Part shown: one piece after another, positions 1-7,821 of the stretch
Position numbering within the stretch: position 1 is the first letter of the stretch
Layout: every line of letters begins with the position of its first letter
Source: CAZHFA01 sp964534945
GTDB taxonomy: Bacteria > Bdellovibrionota_C > UBA2361 > CAKMMH01
DNA length: 29,765 nucleotides
NCBI GenBank assembly: GCA_964534945.1
Contig: CAZHSB010000020.1
Span: 1-29,765 of the forward strand
Reading direction: 5' to 3'
Position numbers and translations under genes: made by a program
The notes under the pieces: generated by a model
The model's database searches: none
What the model saw: only the letters and a program-made list of their open reading frames with translations
Told to the model about the DNA's origin: nothing

Positions 1-1485
1 TTCTAATATTGAACTTAAAAAACCTTGCCAAGTAATAATATCATCATCAAGAAAAGTTAGAATGTTTCCTAAAGATTCCTCCATTCCTTTTTGTCGTCCT
101 GATAGCAATCCTTTTGGAGATGATTTTAAAAAACGTAAGTTTAAATTAGGAAAATTTTTTATATAATCATCAACAATATCTTTCGTTGCATCTGTCGAAC
201 CATTATCAATGACTAATATTTCAAAAATTTTAGGATCTAAAGTTTGAGAGGCTAAACACTTTAATGTTGTTTCTAAACTTTTATGCCTATTTAATGTTGG
301 AATAATAACACTTAATCTTATATCCGATTTTTCTGTTTCTTTTCTTGGATGAATAATTGATGTAATTTCCTTTATAACATCAGTTATCTTATTATCAAAT
401 GAATAATCCTTAAAAGCATTTTGCGCATTTGAAGAAAAATATGAATAATTTTCTTCAATCTTTTTTACTAAATTTCCAATTTCTTTTGGATCATTGTAGA
501 GGAATCCACAATTATACTTTTTAAAGAAATTTGGAAAATTTCCTACATCATGAGCGATGATTGGTAATGAGCATGCAAGATACCTTGAAATTTTTTCTGA
601 TGAATGTGCTGTAAGAATATCATTAGTAGAAACATTTTCGTAATGAACGAACCCAATATCTGCTGATGATATTAATTTTTGTATATCAAGATTATTAATC
701 TTTTCATGTGAAACATATAAATTTTTATGGTGAAAAGCTTTTTTTATTTCTTCTTCTCGCAATCCATGTAAAACAAACAACCAAGGCTCTGGTAAAGAAT
801 TAGCAATTTCTAAAATCCAAGAACCTTTTATCCTATGATTTCCAAAAAGAAACAATATCTTCTTGTCATGTGGAATATCGCATAAATCATAGAGAAAATA
901 ATTCTTTTTTTCTTCTGAAATCTTTTTGAAACAAACAGGGAAAAATATTTTGCCTTTATGATTAAATTTTAATATGGTGTCTAAATATCTTCCTCTTTCT
1001 TGATCTTGAACGATGACTTTTGTGGATTTTTTATATGCCCATTGTTCGATATCACATAAAAATTTGCAAACATCATGTGGCATCCATGAATTCCAGCCCA
1101 CATGATTTTCTTCATATAATTCAAGTGACCAATAGATATAAGGAATATCTAATTTTTTCGAAATTCTGGAAGCTAAAATGATACCTTCTTTCTCAACGCC
1201 AATTAAAAGGTTATATTTTTTTAATTGGTCTTCATTAAGGATTTTCTTCTCAATACTTTGAAAGAATATTTCATAATTTTCAATAGTTATTAGTTCGTAA
1301 TTTATTGGTATTTTTAAAAAAGATAAGTGATTACTTTCTATTAAAGAAAAGTCGCAAAAAGGTTGATTGAGATCTTCTCTATAATACAAATCAACAGAGC
1401 AGTCGCTATTTGCAAGTTTCTCTGCAAAGTCAACTAGATAATTAGTTATTCCCAAATTTGGTACAATTATAGCAATCCTTTCCAT
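1..1485 (-). CDS. Two-domain glycosyltransferase (GT-B/GT4-like then GT2), 3' end outside window
   Basis: The reading frame is open from an ATG at 1485 to the window edge, 495 codons with no stop, so the C-terminus is missing. Residues 1 to about 365 look like a GT-B (family 4-like) glycosyltransferase: it starts MERIAIIVPNLG and has a late SSEKISRYLACSLPIIA stretch, where such enzymes bind the nucleotide sugar. From about residue 390 a second domain begins with LSVIIPTLNRHKSLETTL, then LVIDNGSTD, and DDD at 480-482, the GT-A/GT2 signature with its metal-binding DxD. Together they would transfer two sugars during surface-glycan assembly in the cytoplasm; the sugars cannot be told. The ribosome site is weak (AAAAGA, about 6 nt before the ATG). 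The amino-sugar genes at 3612-6104 on the same strand support a glycan role. Family assignment is good, exact function open. Confidence 0.85.
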   Translation of the reverse strand, partial: MERIAIIVPNLGITNYLVDFAEKLANSDCSVDLYYREDLNQPFCDFSLIESNHLSFLKIPINYELITIENYEIFFQSIEKKILNEDQLKKYNLLIGVEKEGIILASRISKKLDIPYIYWSLELYEENHVGWNSWMPHDVCKFLCDIEQWAYKKSTKVIVQDQERGRYLDTILKFNHKGKIFFPVCFKKISEEKKNYFLYDLCDIPHDKKILFLFGNHRIKGSWILEIANSLPEPWLFVLHGLREEEIKKAFHHKNLYVSHEKINNLDIQKLISSADIGFVHYENVSTNDILTAHSSEKISRYLACSLPIIAHDVGNFPNFFKKYNCGFLYNDPKEIGNLVKKIEENYSYFSSNAQNAFKDYSFDNKITDVIKEITSIIHPRKETEKSDIRLSVIIPTLNRHKSLETTLKCLASQTLDPKIFEILVIDNGSTDATKDIVDDYIKNFPNLNLRFLKSSPKGLLSGRQKGMEESLGNILTFLDDDIITWQGFLSSILE

Positions 1486-1652
1486 GTGTATCTTTTGATG
1501 AGAATTATAATGGAAAAGATTTTTATTATTAAGTAATTAATTAAAAATAGGAAAAAGATAATTATATGGTATCAAGTTTTATCCATTTTTTTACGAAAAT
1601 ATCCTATAGTATTTTGGTTTTTAATGATTTTTAAGCATTTCTTTGATTGATT

Positions 1653-2228
1653 ATGTTAAAAAAATTGTTGTTATTCTCTATTTTTGTTTTTTGCTTGCTG
1701 TCTTTTTGTAGTGGAAGCCATGCCTTGTCGTATAGATTAAACAAGGGGGCACTTCTTTTACCAACTGCCAAGCGAGGAATACTTAAACACAACGAAACGT
1801 TGTATTTAAGGGGGATAACTGGGGAAGAAACTAAAAATATTAAGTGGAAAAGTCTAAATAAAACAATAGCTAGGGTCGGAAAGAAATGGAATAGCGATAA
1901 AGGTAGGTATGAAGGATGTATTTATTCTACCAAAAAAGTAGGGGATACAACAATTGTTGCGATATACAAGGGAAAATCTTATAGAATAAGAGTAAGCACA
2001 AAAAAAACTATGTTAATAGACACAAAGGTTAATTGGGAGAACATAAAGGCACTTAATGAAGATGATTTATTGACAAATGTAGTCATGAGAACGCCTAATA
2101 AGAATGAATCAAAATCTTTAGATAAAAATATGAAAAAAGAATTTAACACAAATGTTGGCGTTTCTATCGATACGGCTGATGACAATTCTAAAAATGTAAC
2201 AATTTTAGTTAATTATAATATAATGTAA
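1653..2228 (+). CDS. Secreted protein with a Big_2-like Ig domain
   Basis: A 191-residue protein starting at the ATG at 1653; a TTG two codons earlier is less likely. The first 25 or so residues form a signal peptide (KK, then a run of Leu/Phe/Val, then SGSHA before LSY), so the product is probably exported. There is a Cys near the end of the hydrophobic core, but LSFC is a poor lipobox. Residues 30-115 resemble a bacterial Ig-like (Big_2) domain: KWKSLNKTIARVG, then VGDTTIVAIYKGKSYRIRV, the usual 'things are so because... constant' strand pattern. The C-terminal 75 residues are charged and not recognised. No Shine-Dalgarno is visible. It stands alone between two minus-strand genes. A cell-surface or periplasmic role is inferred; no catalytic residues are seen. 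Confidence 0.6.
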   Translation: MLKKLLLFSIFVFCLLSFCSGSHALSYRLNKGALLLPTAKRGILKHNETLYLRGITGEETKNIKWKSLNKTIARVGKKWNSDKGRYEGCIYSTKKVGDTTIVAIYKGKSYRIRVSTKKTMLIDTKVNWENIKALNEDDLLTNVVMRTPNKNESKSLDKNMKKEFNTNVGVSIDTADDNSKNVTILVNYNIM

Positions 2229-2256
2229 GTAAAATTTTGCTTTTATTTGTAGAAAT

Positions 2257-2352
2257 TTTGTTCACAATGATTGGGATACAAATTTTTTTGTGCACAAAAA
2301 ACAAGTAATTTTTGGTCACAAATTATTTTGTATCCCAATCATTGTGAACAAA
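2257..2352. repeat. 26-bp perfect inverted repeat with TTGTGCACAA-like decamers
   Basis: Positions 2257-2282 and 2327-2352 are exact reverse complements, separated by 44 nt. Inside this span lie four variants of one decamer: TTGTTCACAA (2258-2267), TTGTGCACAA (2288-2297, in an 18-nt perfect palindrome at 2284-2301), TTGGTCACAA (2312-2321) and TTGTGAACAA (2342-2351). It sits between the stop of the Big_2-like gene and the stop of the Fic gene. It could act as a bidirectional hairpin terminator, as an operator cluster, or as the remnant of an insertion. The repeat itself is seen directly; its function is not. Confidence 0.85.
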
Positions 2353-2393
2353 GTATCTAATATTGTCATATATCATGTTAGCTTTTTTTATTA

Positions 2394-3527
2394 TTAAATT
2401 TCGTCACTATCGATGATTTTTATTAGATCTTGAAATGCATACATCGCTGGTCGGTTCCCTTTTGCTTCTCTTATGACTGTTAGTATTTTTTTGTCAGAAA
2501 GTTTTTGTAAAATTGAGTGCGCAGTGTTCTTATTTGAAATATTAGCTTCTTTATAAAACAGAGATGTAGTAAAAATAGGGCGAGAGAATATTGTATCTAT
2601 TATGCTTGATGTATATTGAGATTTTGTTGTTTCTAGCACAATGTTTTTCATATTATCGTATAGTACTAAGATCTCTTGTATTTTTAACATGTTAGTATTT
2701 GATTGTTCAATAATAGCATTTAAGAAAAAAGTCACCCAACTTTGCCAATCATTTTCTTGGGTTATCAATTTTAAATGGGAATAGTATACGCTTCTATTTT
2801 TTTCAAAATATTCACTTAGATAGAAAACAGGAGCTGATAAATACTTCTTTGAATATAAAAAAATTGGTATTAAAATTCTTCCCAATCTTCCATTTCCGTC
2901 AAGGAATGGGTGAATAATTTCAAATTGAGCGTGAACAATCGCTAATTGAATTAAAATATCTGTGTAATCATCTGAATTTACGAATTTTTCCCATTCATCT
3001 AAATAGTCCATTATTTCATTGGGCGCAGGAGGAATAAAAGATGCTGTTTCTATCGTGGAATTTTTTGCACCAATCCAATTTTGTACCCGTCTAAATTCTC
3101 CACAAGCTTTATTATTCCCTCTAACCCCATCTAATAAAACGCAGTGAATTTTTTTTATCATATTTAAGTGTATAAAAGGTTTCTCTGATAAAAGTTTTTC
3201 GGCAAAGTACATAGCGTTCTTATAGTTTATAATTTCTTGAATGTCCTCTTCCTTATTTTCTTTGTAAGTTTCTCCAGCTTCTTTTTTCAATACTTCTGTT
3301 AGGGTTGCTTGAGTTCCCTCTATTCGCGAAGACATGGTTGATTCCTTAGTCCTCATCGGAGCAAGTAAAATATTTGGATTTATTAAGTGTTGTAATGCGC
3401 CATTATAATTAGATAATGAATAATGTGCCTTTCCAATAATAGGAATAAGTTTTTCAAAATTTAATTTTATGTCTTTTATTTTTAAATGATTGTTATTCAT
3501 AATCAATTGAACTTTATATACCCTCAT
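2394..3527 (-). CDS. Fic family protein (probable AMPylase) with C-terminal winged helix
   Basis: A 377-residue Fic/DOC protein of the chromosomal type with an N-terminal extension, a Fic core and a C-terminal DNA-binding-like domain. The catalytic motif HPFLDGNGRLGR is at residues 206-217; His206 is the expected catalytic base, and this family usually transfers AMP from ATP to a protein hydroxyl. Residues 66-71, SSRIEG, match the (S/T)xxxE(G/N) inhibitory helix, placed N-terminal to the core as in class II Fic proteins, so activity is probably self-restrained. Residues 308-365 read as a winged helix (TSLFYKEANISNKNTAHSIL, then a wing at REAKGNRPAMYAF). The start is uncertain: the ATG at 3527 gives 377 residues, a second ATG at 3500 gives 368, and neither has a clear Shine-Dalgarno. 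Palindromic decamers flank the gene. The target is unknown. Confidence 0.92.
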   Translation of the reverse strand: MRVYKVQLIMNNNHLKIKDIKLNFEKLIPIIGKAHYSLSNYNGALQHLINPNILLAPMRTKESTMSSRIEGTQATLTEVLKKEAGETYKENKEEDIQEIINYKNAMYFAEKLLSEKPFIHLNMIKKIHCVLLDGVRGNNKACGEFRRVQNWIGAKNSTIETASFIPPAPNEIMDYLDEWEKFVNSDDYTDILIQLAIVHAQFEIIHPFLDGNGRLGRILIPIFLYSKKYLSAPVFYLSEYFEKNRSVYYSHLKLITQENDWQSWVTFFLNAIIEQSNTNMLKIQEILVLYDNMKNIVLETTKSQYTSSIIDTIFSRPIFTTSLFYKEANISNKNTAHSILQKLSDKKILTVIREAKGNRPAMYAFQDLIKIIDSDEI

Positions 3528-3547
3528 AATCTACCATAAAAAAAGGT

Positions 3548-3581
3548 TGTGCACAAATTCTATTGTTTTTTTGTGTACAAT
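3548..3581. promoter_or_regulatory. Paired TTGTGYACAA palindromes upstream of the Fic gene
   Basis: TTGTGCACAA at 3548-3557 and TTGTGTACAA at 3572-3581 lie just upstream of the Fic start, 24 nt apart centre to centre. They match the decamers found beyond the other end of the gene at 2258-2351. Two similar palindromes about two helical turns apart before a gene for a winged-helix protein suggest an operator for autoregulation. On the minus strand the first could overlap a poor -35, with TAGATT at 3529-3534 as -10. The sequence identity is seen; the operator role is inferred. Confidence 0.45.
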
Positions 3582-3611
3582 CTTTTTGTCCTAATAGGAA
3601 TTCATGGAAAG

Positions 3612-4409
3612 TTATGCTTTGGGGTTAGTTTTCTTTTGAAGTAATATCCAAGCTCCCCAATCATTATCTGTTGGCTTTGTATCTTTTAACCATGCACCCG
3701 TGTTTTCTATTGAGAAGTTAGCTTCTTTTGCAAGATAAAAAAGTTCGGGCAGAAACCAATAACGCATTCGATGTAATTCTGAAAAAGTAGTGACTTTGGA
3801 AGATTTATTATCTTTAACGGTTATAAGATAATTTACATCTACAATATTTGTGTTGATATCAGTTATAGAGTCTGAGATTTTTGTTATTGATGAATCCTCC
3901 ACAATAACAGTTTTCTCTCTGTGGCTTGGCTTGTCTTTTAAAACGGAGGGTCCGTACCAAAAATCAAAAAGAAAAAATCCAGAATCATTTAAATGATCAT
4001 AAGCGGTTTTAAAACAATTTAATGCTTCTTCTTCTGTTGTTTGATAACTCATTACATGAAATAAACAAGTTACTGCATCAAAGGATTTATTTAATCTTGC
4101 GTTTTGAATATTTCCATTAATCAAAGTTGGTTTTGAAGTACTATTAGGAAATTTTTGATTATTTAAAAAATCTTTCCCCATTTTTATCATTTCATTTGAT
4201 AGATCTATTCCTGAAACTTCAATATTATCTAATGCAAACTGGAAAGCATGACGTCCTGTACCGCAACCAAGATCAAGTAGTGTCTTGGGATAAAAATTTT
4301 CTTTCTTAAAAATATCTAGTATGTAGTTACTTTCTTTCTCATAGTCTTTATCATTGTAAAACGCATTATAATATTTTGCATAATCTAAAAAATTTTCTGA
4401 AGATTCCAT
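3612..4409 (-). CDS. Class I SAM-dependent methyltransferase, sugar-cluster type
   Basis: A 265-residue cytoplasmic methyltransferase. Motif I is LLDLGCGTGRHAF at residues 44-56, followed by the acidic GIDLS (67-71) that would hold the SAM ribose, and FDAVTCLFHVMSY (110-122) at the motif IV position. No extra domain is present. A good Shine-Dalgarno (AAGGA, 6 nt) supports the ATG at 4409. It lies 13 nt downstream of the aminotransferase gene on the same strand, so the two are very likely co-transcribed. From that context the substrate may be a nucleotide-linked amino-sugar (N- or O-methylation), but the family also methylates small molecules of many kinds. Function class sure, substrate inferred. 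Confidence 0.85.
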   Translation of the reverse strand: MESSENFLDYAKYYNAFYNDKDYEKESNYILDIFKKENFYPKTLLDLGCGTGRHAFQFALDNIEVSGIDLSNEMIKMGKDFLNNQKFPNSTSKPTLINGNIQNARLNKSFDAVTCLFHVMSYQTTEEEALNCFKTAYDHLNDSGFFLFDFWYGPSVLKDKPSHREKTVIVEDSSITKISDSITDINTNIVDVNYLITVKDNKSSKVTTFSELHRMRYWFLPELFYLAKEANFSIENTGAWLKDTKPTDNDWGAWILLQKKTNPKA

Positions 4410-4422
4410 AAATTTTTCCTTT

Positions 4423-5541
4423 TTATTTTTGAAAGTTTTTAATTATGTCACAAATGAACATTATATCTTCTTCTTTTAAATTGCTAGAAGAGGGAAGATA
4501 AAATCCATTATCTGCTAGTATGTCTGATATTGGAAATTCTTCATCAACTTTACAGCCAAAATTTTTTAATGAATTTTGTCTGTGCATACCATTAAAGAAA
4601 AGACGATAATCGATCTCATTTTCTGTAAGTTTTTCTAAAAGCTCATTTCTGGTTTTTCCATATTCTTTTGTTAGATAAATTCCATTCATCCAAAAAGATG
4701 GATTTGAATTCTTATCATAATTTTGAAAATGGATTCCCGCTATATTTTTTAGGAGTTCTCTATAAATAACCCCATGTTCCCTTCTTAATGAAACGTAATA
4801 ATCTATTTTTTCAGTTTGTGCCAATCCTAGTGCTGCGTGCAAATTGCTCATTCTGTAATTAAATCCGATATCTTCATGTAAATATGTTCTTCCTGCATTT
4901 AAAGGGAAACAAAGATTTTTATAGTATCTTAATCTTTCATTTAGTTCATCGTTATTGGTAAGAACCATTCCGCCTTCACCTGTTGTAATGTTTTTGTTTG
5001 CAAAAAAACTAAAACATGCTATGTCTGAAAGGCTTCCGACTTTTTTCCCGAAATATTCTGCGCCATGTGCTTCTGCCGCATCTTCAATTAAGAATAAATT
5101 ATGCTTTAAAGCAATATCTTTTAATACGTTCATATTGCAAGGAACTCCAAAAATATGAACTGCTATAATTGCCTTTGTTTTTTTTGTTATTTTCTCTTCA
5201 ATTTTTTGAGGATCAATATTCCAACTGTTTTTCTCTGCATCGACAAAGACTGGTATTGCACCTGTATAGCAAACTGAAAATGCACAGGCGATCATCGTAA
5301 AATCGGGAATAATTACTTCATCACCTTTTTTTATGTTTAATGCTGTAAGAGCTAAATGTAATGCTACCGTTCCATTACAAACAGCTACGCCATGTTTTAC
5401 TCCACAATACCCTGAAAAAGCATTTTCAAAATCTTTTACATAATTTCCGGAAGATGAAATCCAGCCAGTTTTTATGGCATCTTCTACATATTTTAATTCA
5501 TTTCCATCTAAAACGGTTTCGCATACAGGAATCTTTTTCAT
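4423..5541 (-). CDS. DegT/DnrJ/EryC1/StrS aminotransferase, GDP-perosamine synthase-like
   Basis: A 372-residue PLP-dependent sugar aminotransferase that would convert a keto-sugar nucleotide into an amino-sugar, with glutamate as the usual donor. The cofactor lysine is K183 in FSFFANKNITTGEGG; EDAAEAHGAEY at 153-163 holds the conserved Asp and matches perosamine-synthase-type members well. GNYVKDFENAF (33-43) and CNGTVALHLAL (55-65) are the N-terminal family signatures, and the length is normal. The likely product is a 4-amino-4,6-dideoxyhexose such as perosamine, but UDP-sugar relatives cannot be excluded from sequence alone. It stands between the cupin-like gene (47 nt upstream) and the methyltransferase gene (13 nt downstream), an operon for a surface-glycan sugar. 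No dehydratase (gmd-like) gene is in this window. Confidence 0.9.
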   Translation of the reverse strand: MKKIPVCETVLDGNELKYVEDAIKTGWISSSGNYVKDFENAFSGYCGVKHGVAVCNGTVALHLALTALNIKKGDEVIIPDFTMIACAFSVCYTGAIPVFVDAEKNSWNIDPQKIEEKITKKTKAIIAVHIFGVPCNMNVLKDIALKHNLFLIEDAAEAHGAEYFGKKVGSLSDIACFSFFANKNITTGEGGMVLTNNDELNERLRYYKNLCFPLNAGRTYLHEDIGFNYRMSNLHAALGLAQTEKIDYYVSLRREHGVIYRELLKNIAGIHFQNYDKNSNPSFWMNGIYLTKEYGKTRNELLEKLTENEIDYRLFFNGMHRQNSLKNFGCKVDEEFPISDILADNGFYLPSSSNLKEEDIMFICDIIKNFQK

Positions 5542-5588
5542 GTTATATCTTTCAATAAATCTAAAATAATTTTTTCTCTTATTTGAAG

Positions 5589-6104
5589 TTAATTTTTTTC
5601 ATTAAAAATAATAACTTTATCATCAGCAATTTTTTCAAATCGAGTTTTGTCTTTACCTAATGAGTAAGGGCCTTGCTTTACTTCTATTATCTCTGATGGT
5701 TCTAACATTTTAAAGCCATGTCCTCCATGTGCGAGTAAAACGACATCTCCTTTTCCTACGATGAAACTCTTTAAATATATTTTTTCTGAGCTATAAATAT
5801 CTAGTCTGACTTTTCCGCTTCGGATAAATAATGCTTCTAAAGTCCATTCTATGTGTCTTATTACAGAATTGTGAACGTGCGGAGGAATAGAATAATCTTT
5901 TTCATGATTCATGTACCCTAGTTGCTGAGAGAAATCATTTGGTGTGAAAAAAGAAATACCATCTGAACGGTATTTAGATGATATAATAATAGATAGCAAG
6001 TTATTATCTTCATAAATATTAGTAATGCCATTTTCACAAATAATATTTAACTTTTGAGAGTTATCAGTAATTTTATTTTTTTGTAAAGAGTATTCAGCAT
6101 TCAT
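5589..6104 (-). CDS. Cupin-fold protein in a sugar-biosynthesis operon
   Basis: A 171-residue protein with a single cupin-like barrel. Metal or substrate ligands are suggested by PPHVHN (74-79, with His76 and His78), Glu90 in TLEALFIRSGKVRLDIY, and LLAHGGHGF (123-131, with His126 and His129). This spacing is the small-cupin pattern. Similar short cupins sit in O-antigen and capsule clusters and act in, or are assumed to act in, sugar nucleotide modification. I cannot name the reaction. It is the first gene of the minus-strand run with the aminotransferase and methyltransferase, and has a clear Shine-Dalgarno (AAGGA, 7 nt before the ATG at 6104). Its promoter should lie in 6105-6293, which it shares head-to-head with the HDOD gene. 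Confidence 0.65.
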   Translation of the reverse strand: MNAEYSLQKNKITDNSQKLNIICENGITNIYEDNNLLSIIISSKYRSDGISFFTPNDFSQQLGYMNHEKDYSIPPHVHNSVIRHIEWTLEALFIRSGKVRLDIYSSEKIYLKSFIVGKGDVVLLAHGGHGFKMLEPSEIIEVKQGPYSLGKDKTRFEKIADDKVIIFNEKN

Positions 6105-6205
6105 ACCAAAATCCTTAAATTACGGCTTGTTAATACCTCTATTTAAAACAAATATGATTCTACACTAAAAAAATTTTATAAAACAGATGTTATTTATTCA
6201 TTAAG

Positions 6206-6233
6206 TTGTCTTTTTGGTAAAGATTTTTAGATT
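6206..6233 (+). promoter_or_regulatory. Possible sigma70-type promoter for the HDOD gene
   Basis: TTGTCT (6206-6211), 16 nt, then TAGATT (6228-6233), about 60 nt before the ATG at 6294. In sequence this AT-rich such matches arise often, so it is tentative. Confidence 0.25.
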
Positions 6234-6293
6234 TTTTCCCGATTTAATTATGACTGTTGTTAGGTGTAGTTTTCTTTTAAAAAGGGATATTTT

Positions 6294-7793
6294 ATGGAAA
6301 CTAAAAAGGTTTTTTTGTATAAATCGCAATTAACGGATCAGGGCAGAGATAATATTGTTAAGCCAATTGTTCCTATAACTTTTTCAAAAAATTCAGAATT
6401 AAAGCAGGCATTAAACAGTATGTATGTGGCGTGGATGCCATTGAATCAAGTAGTTTATGATTCAATTCAAAAAAATATACTTTCACAAGCTTATGACAAC
6501 GATAGGGACAGATTTTTAAAAGACATATCAATGGATTTTACGATTGTATCAATGATTTTTAAAGAAATTCCAATTATTGCCAATTCAAAAGAAAATATAG
6601 ATCCTGTAAGTTTTTTAAAGACTTTTGATATCGAAAATTTAAAATCAATTTTTCAAAGAAGTGCACAAGATTATTCATATCATTCTCTTGATGATATGAA
6701 AGAATCTCAAGCGATAATGTATAAGTATACAGCGATTTCTTCGCAAACTTCAAAAAGGTTTGCAATGTTTAATAAAGTTGATCCATTATCTGTGTATGTT
6801 CTATCGGTTTTAAGAGGGTTAGCCAATTGCTTACTTGCTTGGAATTATCCAAGGTTATTTAGCAGAGCTTTAAAGACTCAAGCTGATGGCGAAGGTAAAT
6901 TAGATGATTTTATAGAGAGAGTTATAGGATTTTCTCCAAATGATTTAATTATGGAATTATTATCTACTTGGAATTTTGATGATGAGACAAAAGATTTTAT
7001 AGATGATAAAAAACAAAGTAATTTAAATTCTATGATTCAAAAAAGTGTTTTTAGTGGAGAGATGACGGCAAAAGTTCATGATCCAAAAAGCTTTCCAGAA
7101 GCGATTAATATGTTAGATACTTTTCAATTTGAAGTTAATCGTGTGAATGTTGAAACCGTAATAAAAAGGGAGGTACAAAAAACTTGTGAATATTATGAAA
7201 AGTATGCTCCGAATATTTTTGATCTAACGATGTCTATAAAGGAGAGGATTAAGGAGGCTATTTTAGCGCATGCAGAACATAAATTAAAGAAAAATGTTTT
7301 TGTTTTTCAGTGTGGCGATGACGATGTTATTAAGAGTTTTAAAAAAGTTTATATAAATGTTTCTGATGATAAATTTTCTAAAAAAGCGCTGGAAATTTTG
7401 CGTTATGATACTATTGCGAGGGCAGGTTTTTCTGATGGTTGTTTATATATGTTTGATGAAAAAGCAAATATGTTAAGTCCGATATTAAAAATTGGAAATA
7501 GAGAACTTTCGGAGTATAAAGAAATAAATTGTGGAAAAAATTCTTCATGTACAGTTGCATTAATTGATGCGTTAAAATGTGCGGTGCCAATTATGAGAGA
7601 TGGATTATCAGTATTGGGAGAGTCGGCAAGTTATATTTGTGCATCTTTTGGAAATTCATTTAAAAAAGGTGTTTTGTATCTTGAGATTCCAAGCGACAGT
7701 AATGAGGAACAACAGTTCGAACAAAATATTATTCCAAAATTTAAAGCGATACTTCGATGTTTAAATGAGTGCTTGGGTTTTTCGGTGAATTAG
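6294..7793 (+). CDS. HDOD-domain signalling protein with a GAF-like C-terminus
   Basis: A 499-residue soluble protein. Residues 60-240 follow the HDOD pattern: a helical segment, then KVDPLSVYVLSVLRGLANCLLAWNYP at about 161-186 and, after a gap, DDFIERVIGFSPNDLIMELLSTWNF at 204-228. In HDOD proteins this region aligns with the phrase 'hDhG..ll....p....a....G..h..vga.Ll..W'. The usual HD metal residues are not evident, as in most HDOD members, which act as non-catalytic regulators. Residues 365-499 look like a GAF-type sensor: GFSDGCLYMFDEKANMLSPIL, then a KKGVLYLEIPS strand near the end. A Shine-Dalgarno AAAGGGA precedes the ATG. The gene 28 nt downstream is probably co-transcribed. Domain calls are by eye and no ligand is known. 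Confidence 0.6.
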   Translation: METKKVFLYKSQLTDQGRDNIVKPIVPITFSKNSELKQALNSMYVAWMPLNQVVYDSIQKNILSQAYDNDRDRFLKDISMDFTIVSMIFKEIPIIANSKENIDPVSFLKTFDIENLKSIFQRSAQDYSYHSLDDMKESQAIMYKYTAISSQTSKRFAMFNKVDPLSVYVLSVLRGLANCLLAWNYPRLFSRALKTQADGEGKLDDFIERVIGFSPNDLIMELLSTWNFDDETKDFIDDKKQSNLNSMIQKSVFSGEMTAKVHDPKSFPEAINMLDTFQFEVNRVNVETVIKREVQKTCEYYEKYAPNIFDLTMSIKERIKEAILAHAEHKLKKNVFVFQCGDDDVIKSFKKVYINVSDDKFSKKALEILRYDTIARAGFSDGCLYMFDEKANMLSPILKIGNRELSEYKEINCGKNSSCTVALIDALKCAVPIMRDGLSVLGESASYICASFGNSFKKGVLYLEIPSDSNEEQQFEQNIIPKFKAILRCLNECLGFSVN

Positions 7794-7821
7794 GAAGATA
7801 TAAATTTTTAAGGAGAATAAA

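Noticed and set aside
2257..2352. Ordinary intrinsic terminator
   Set aside because: The 26-bp stem has a 44-nt loop and no T-run directly after it on either strand, so it does not fit the standard terminator form, though some terminating effect is possible.
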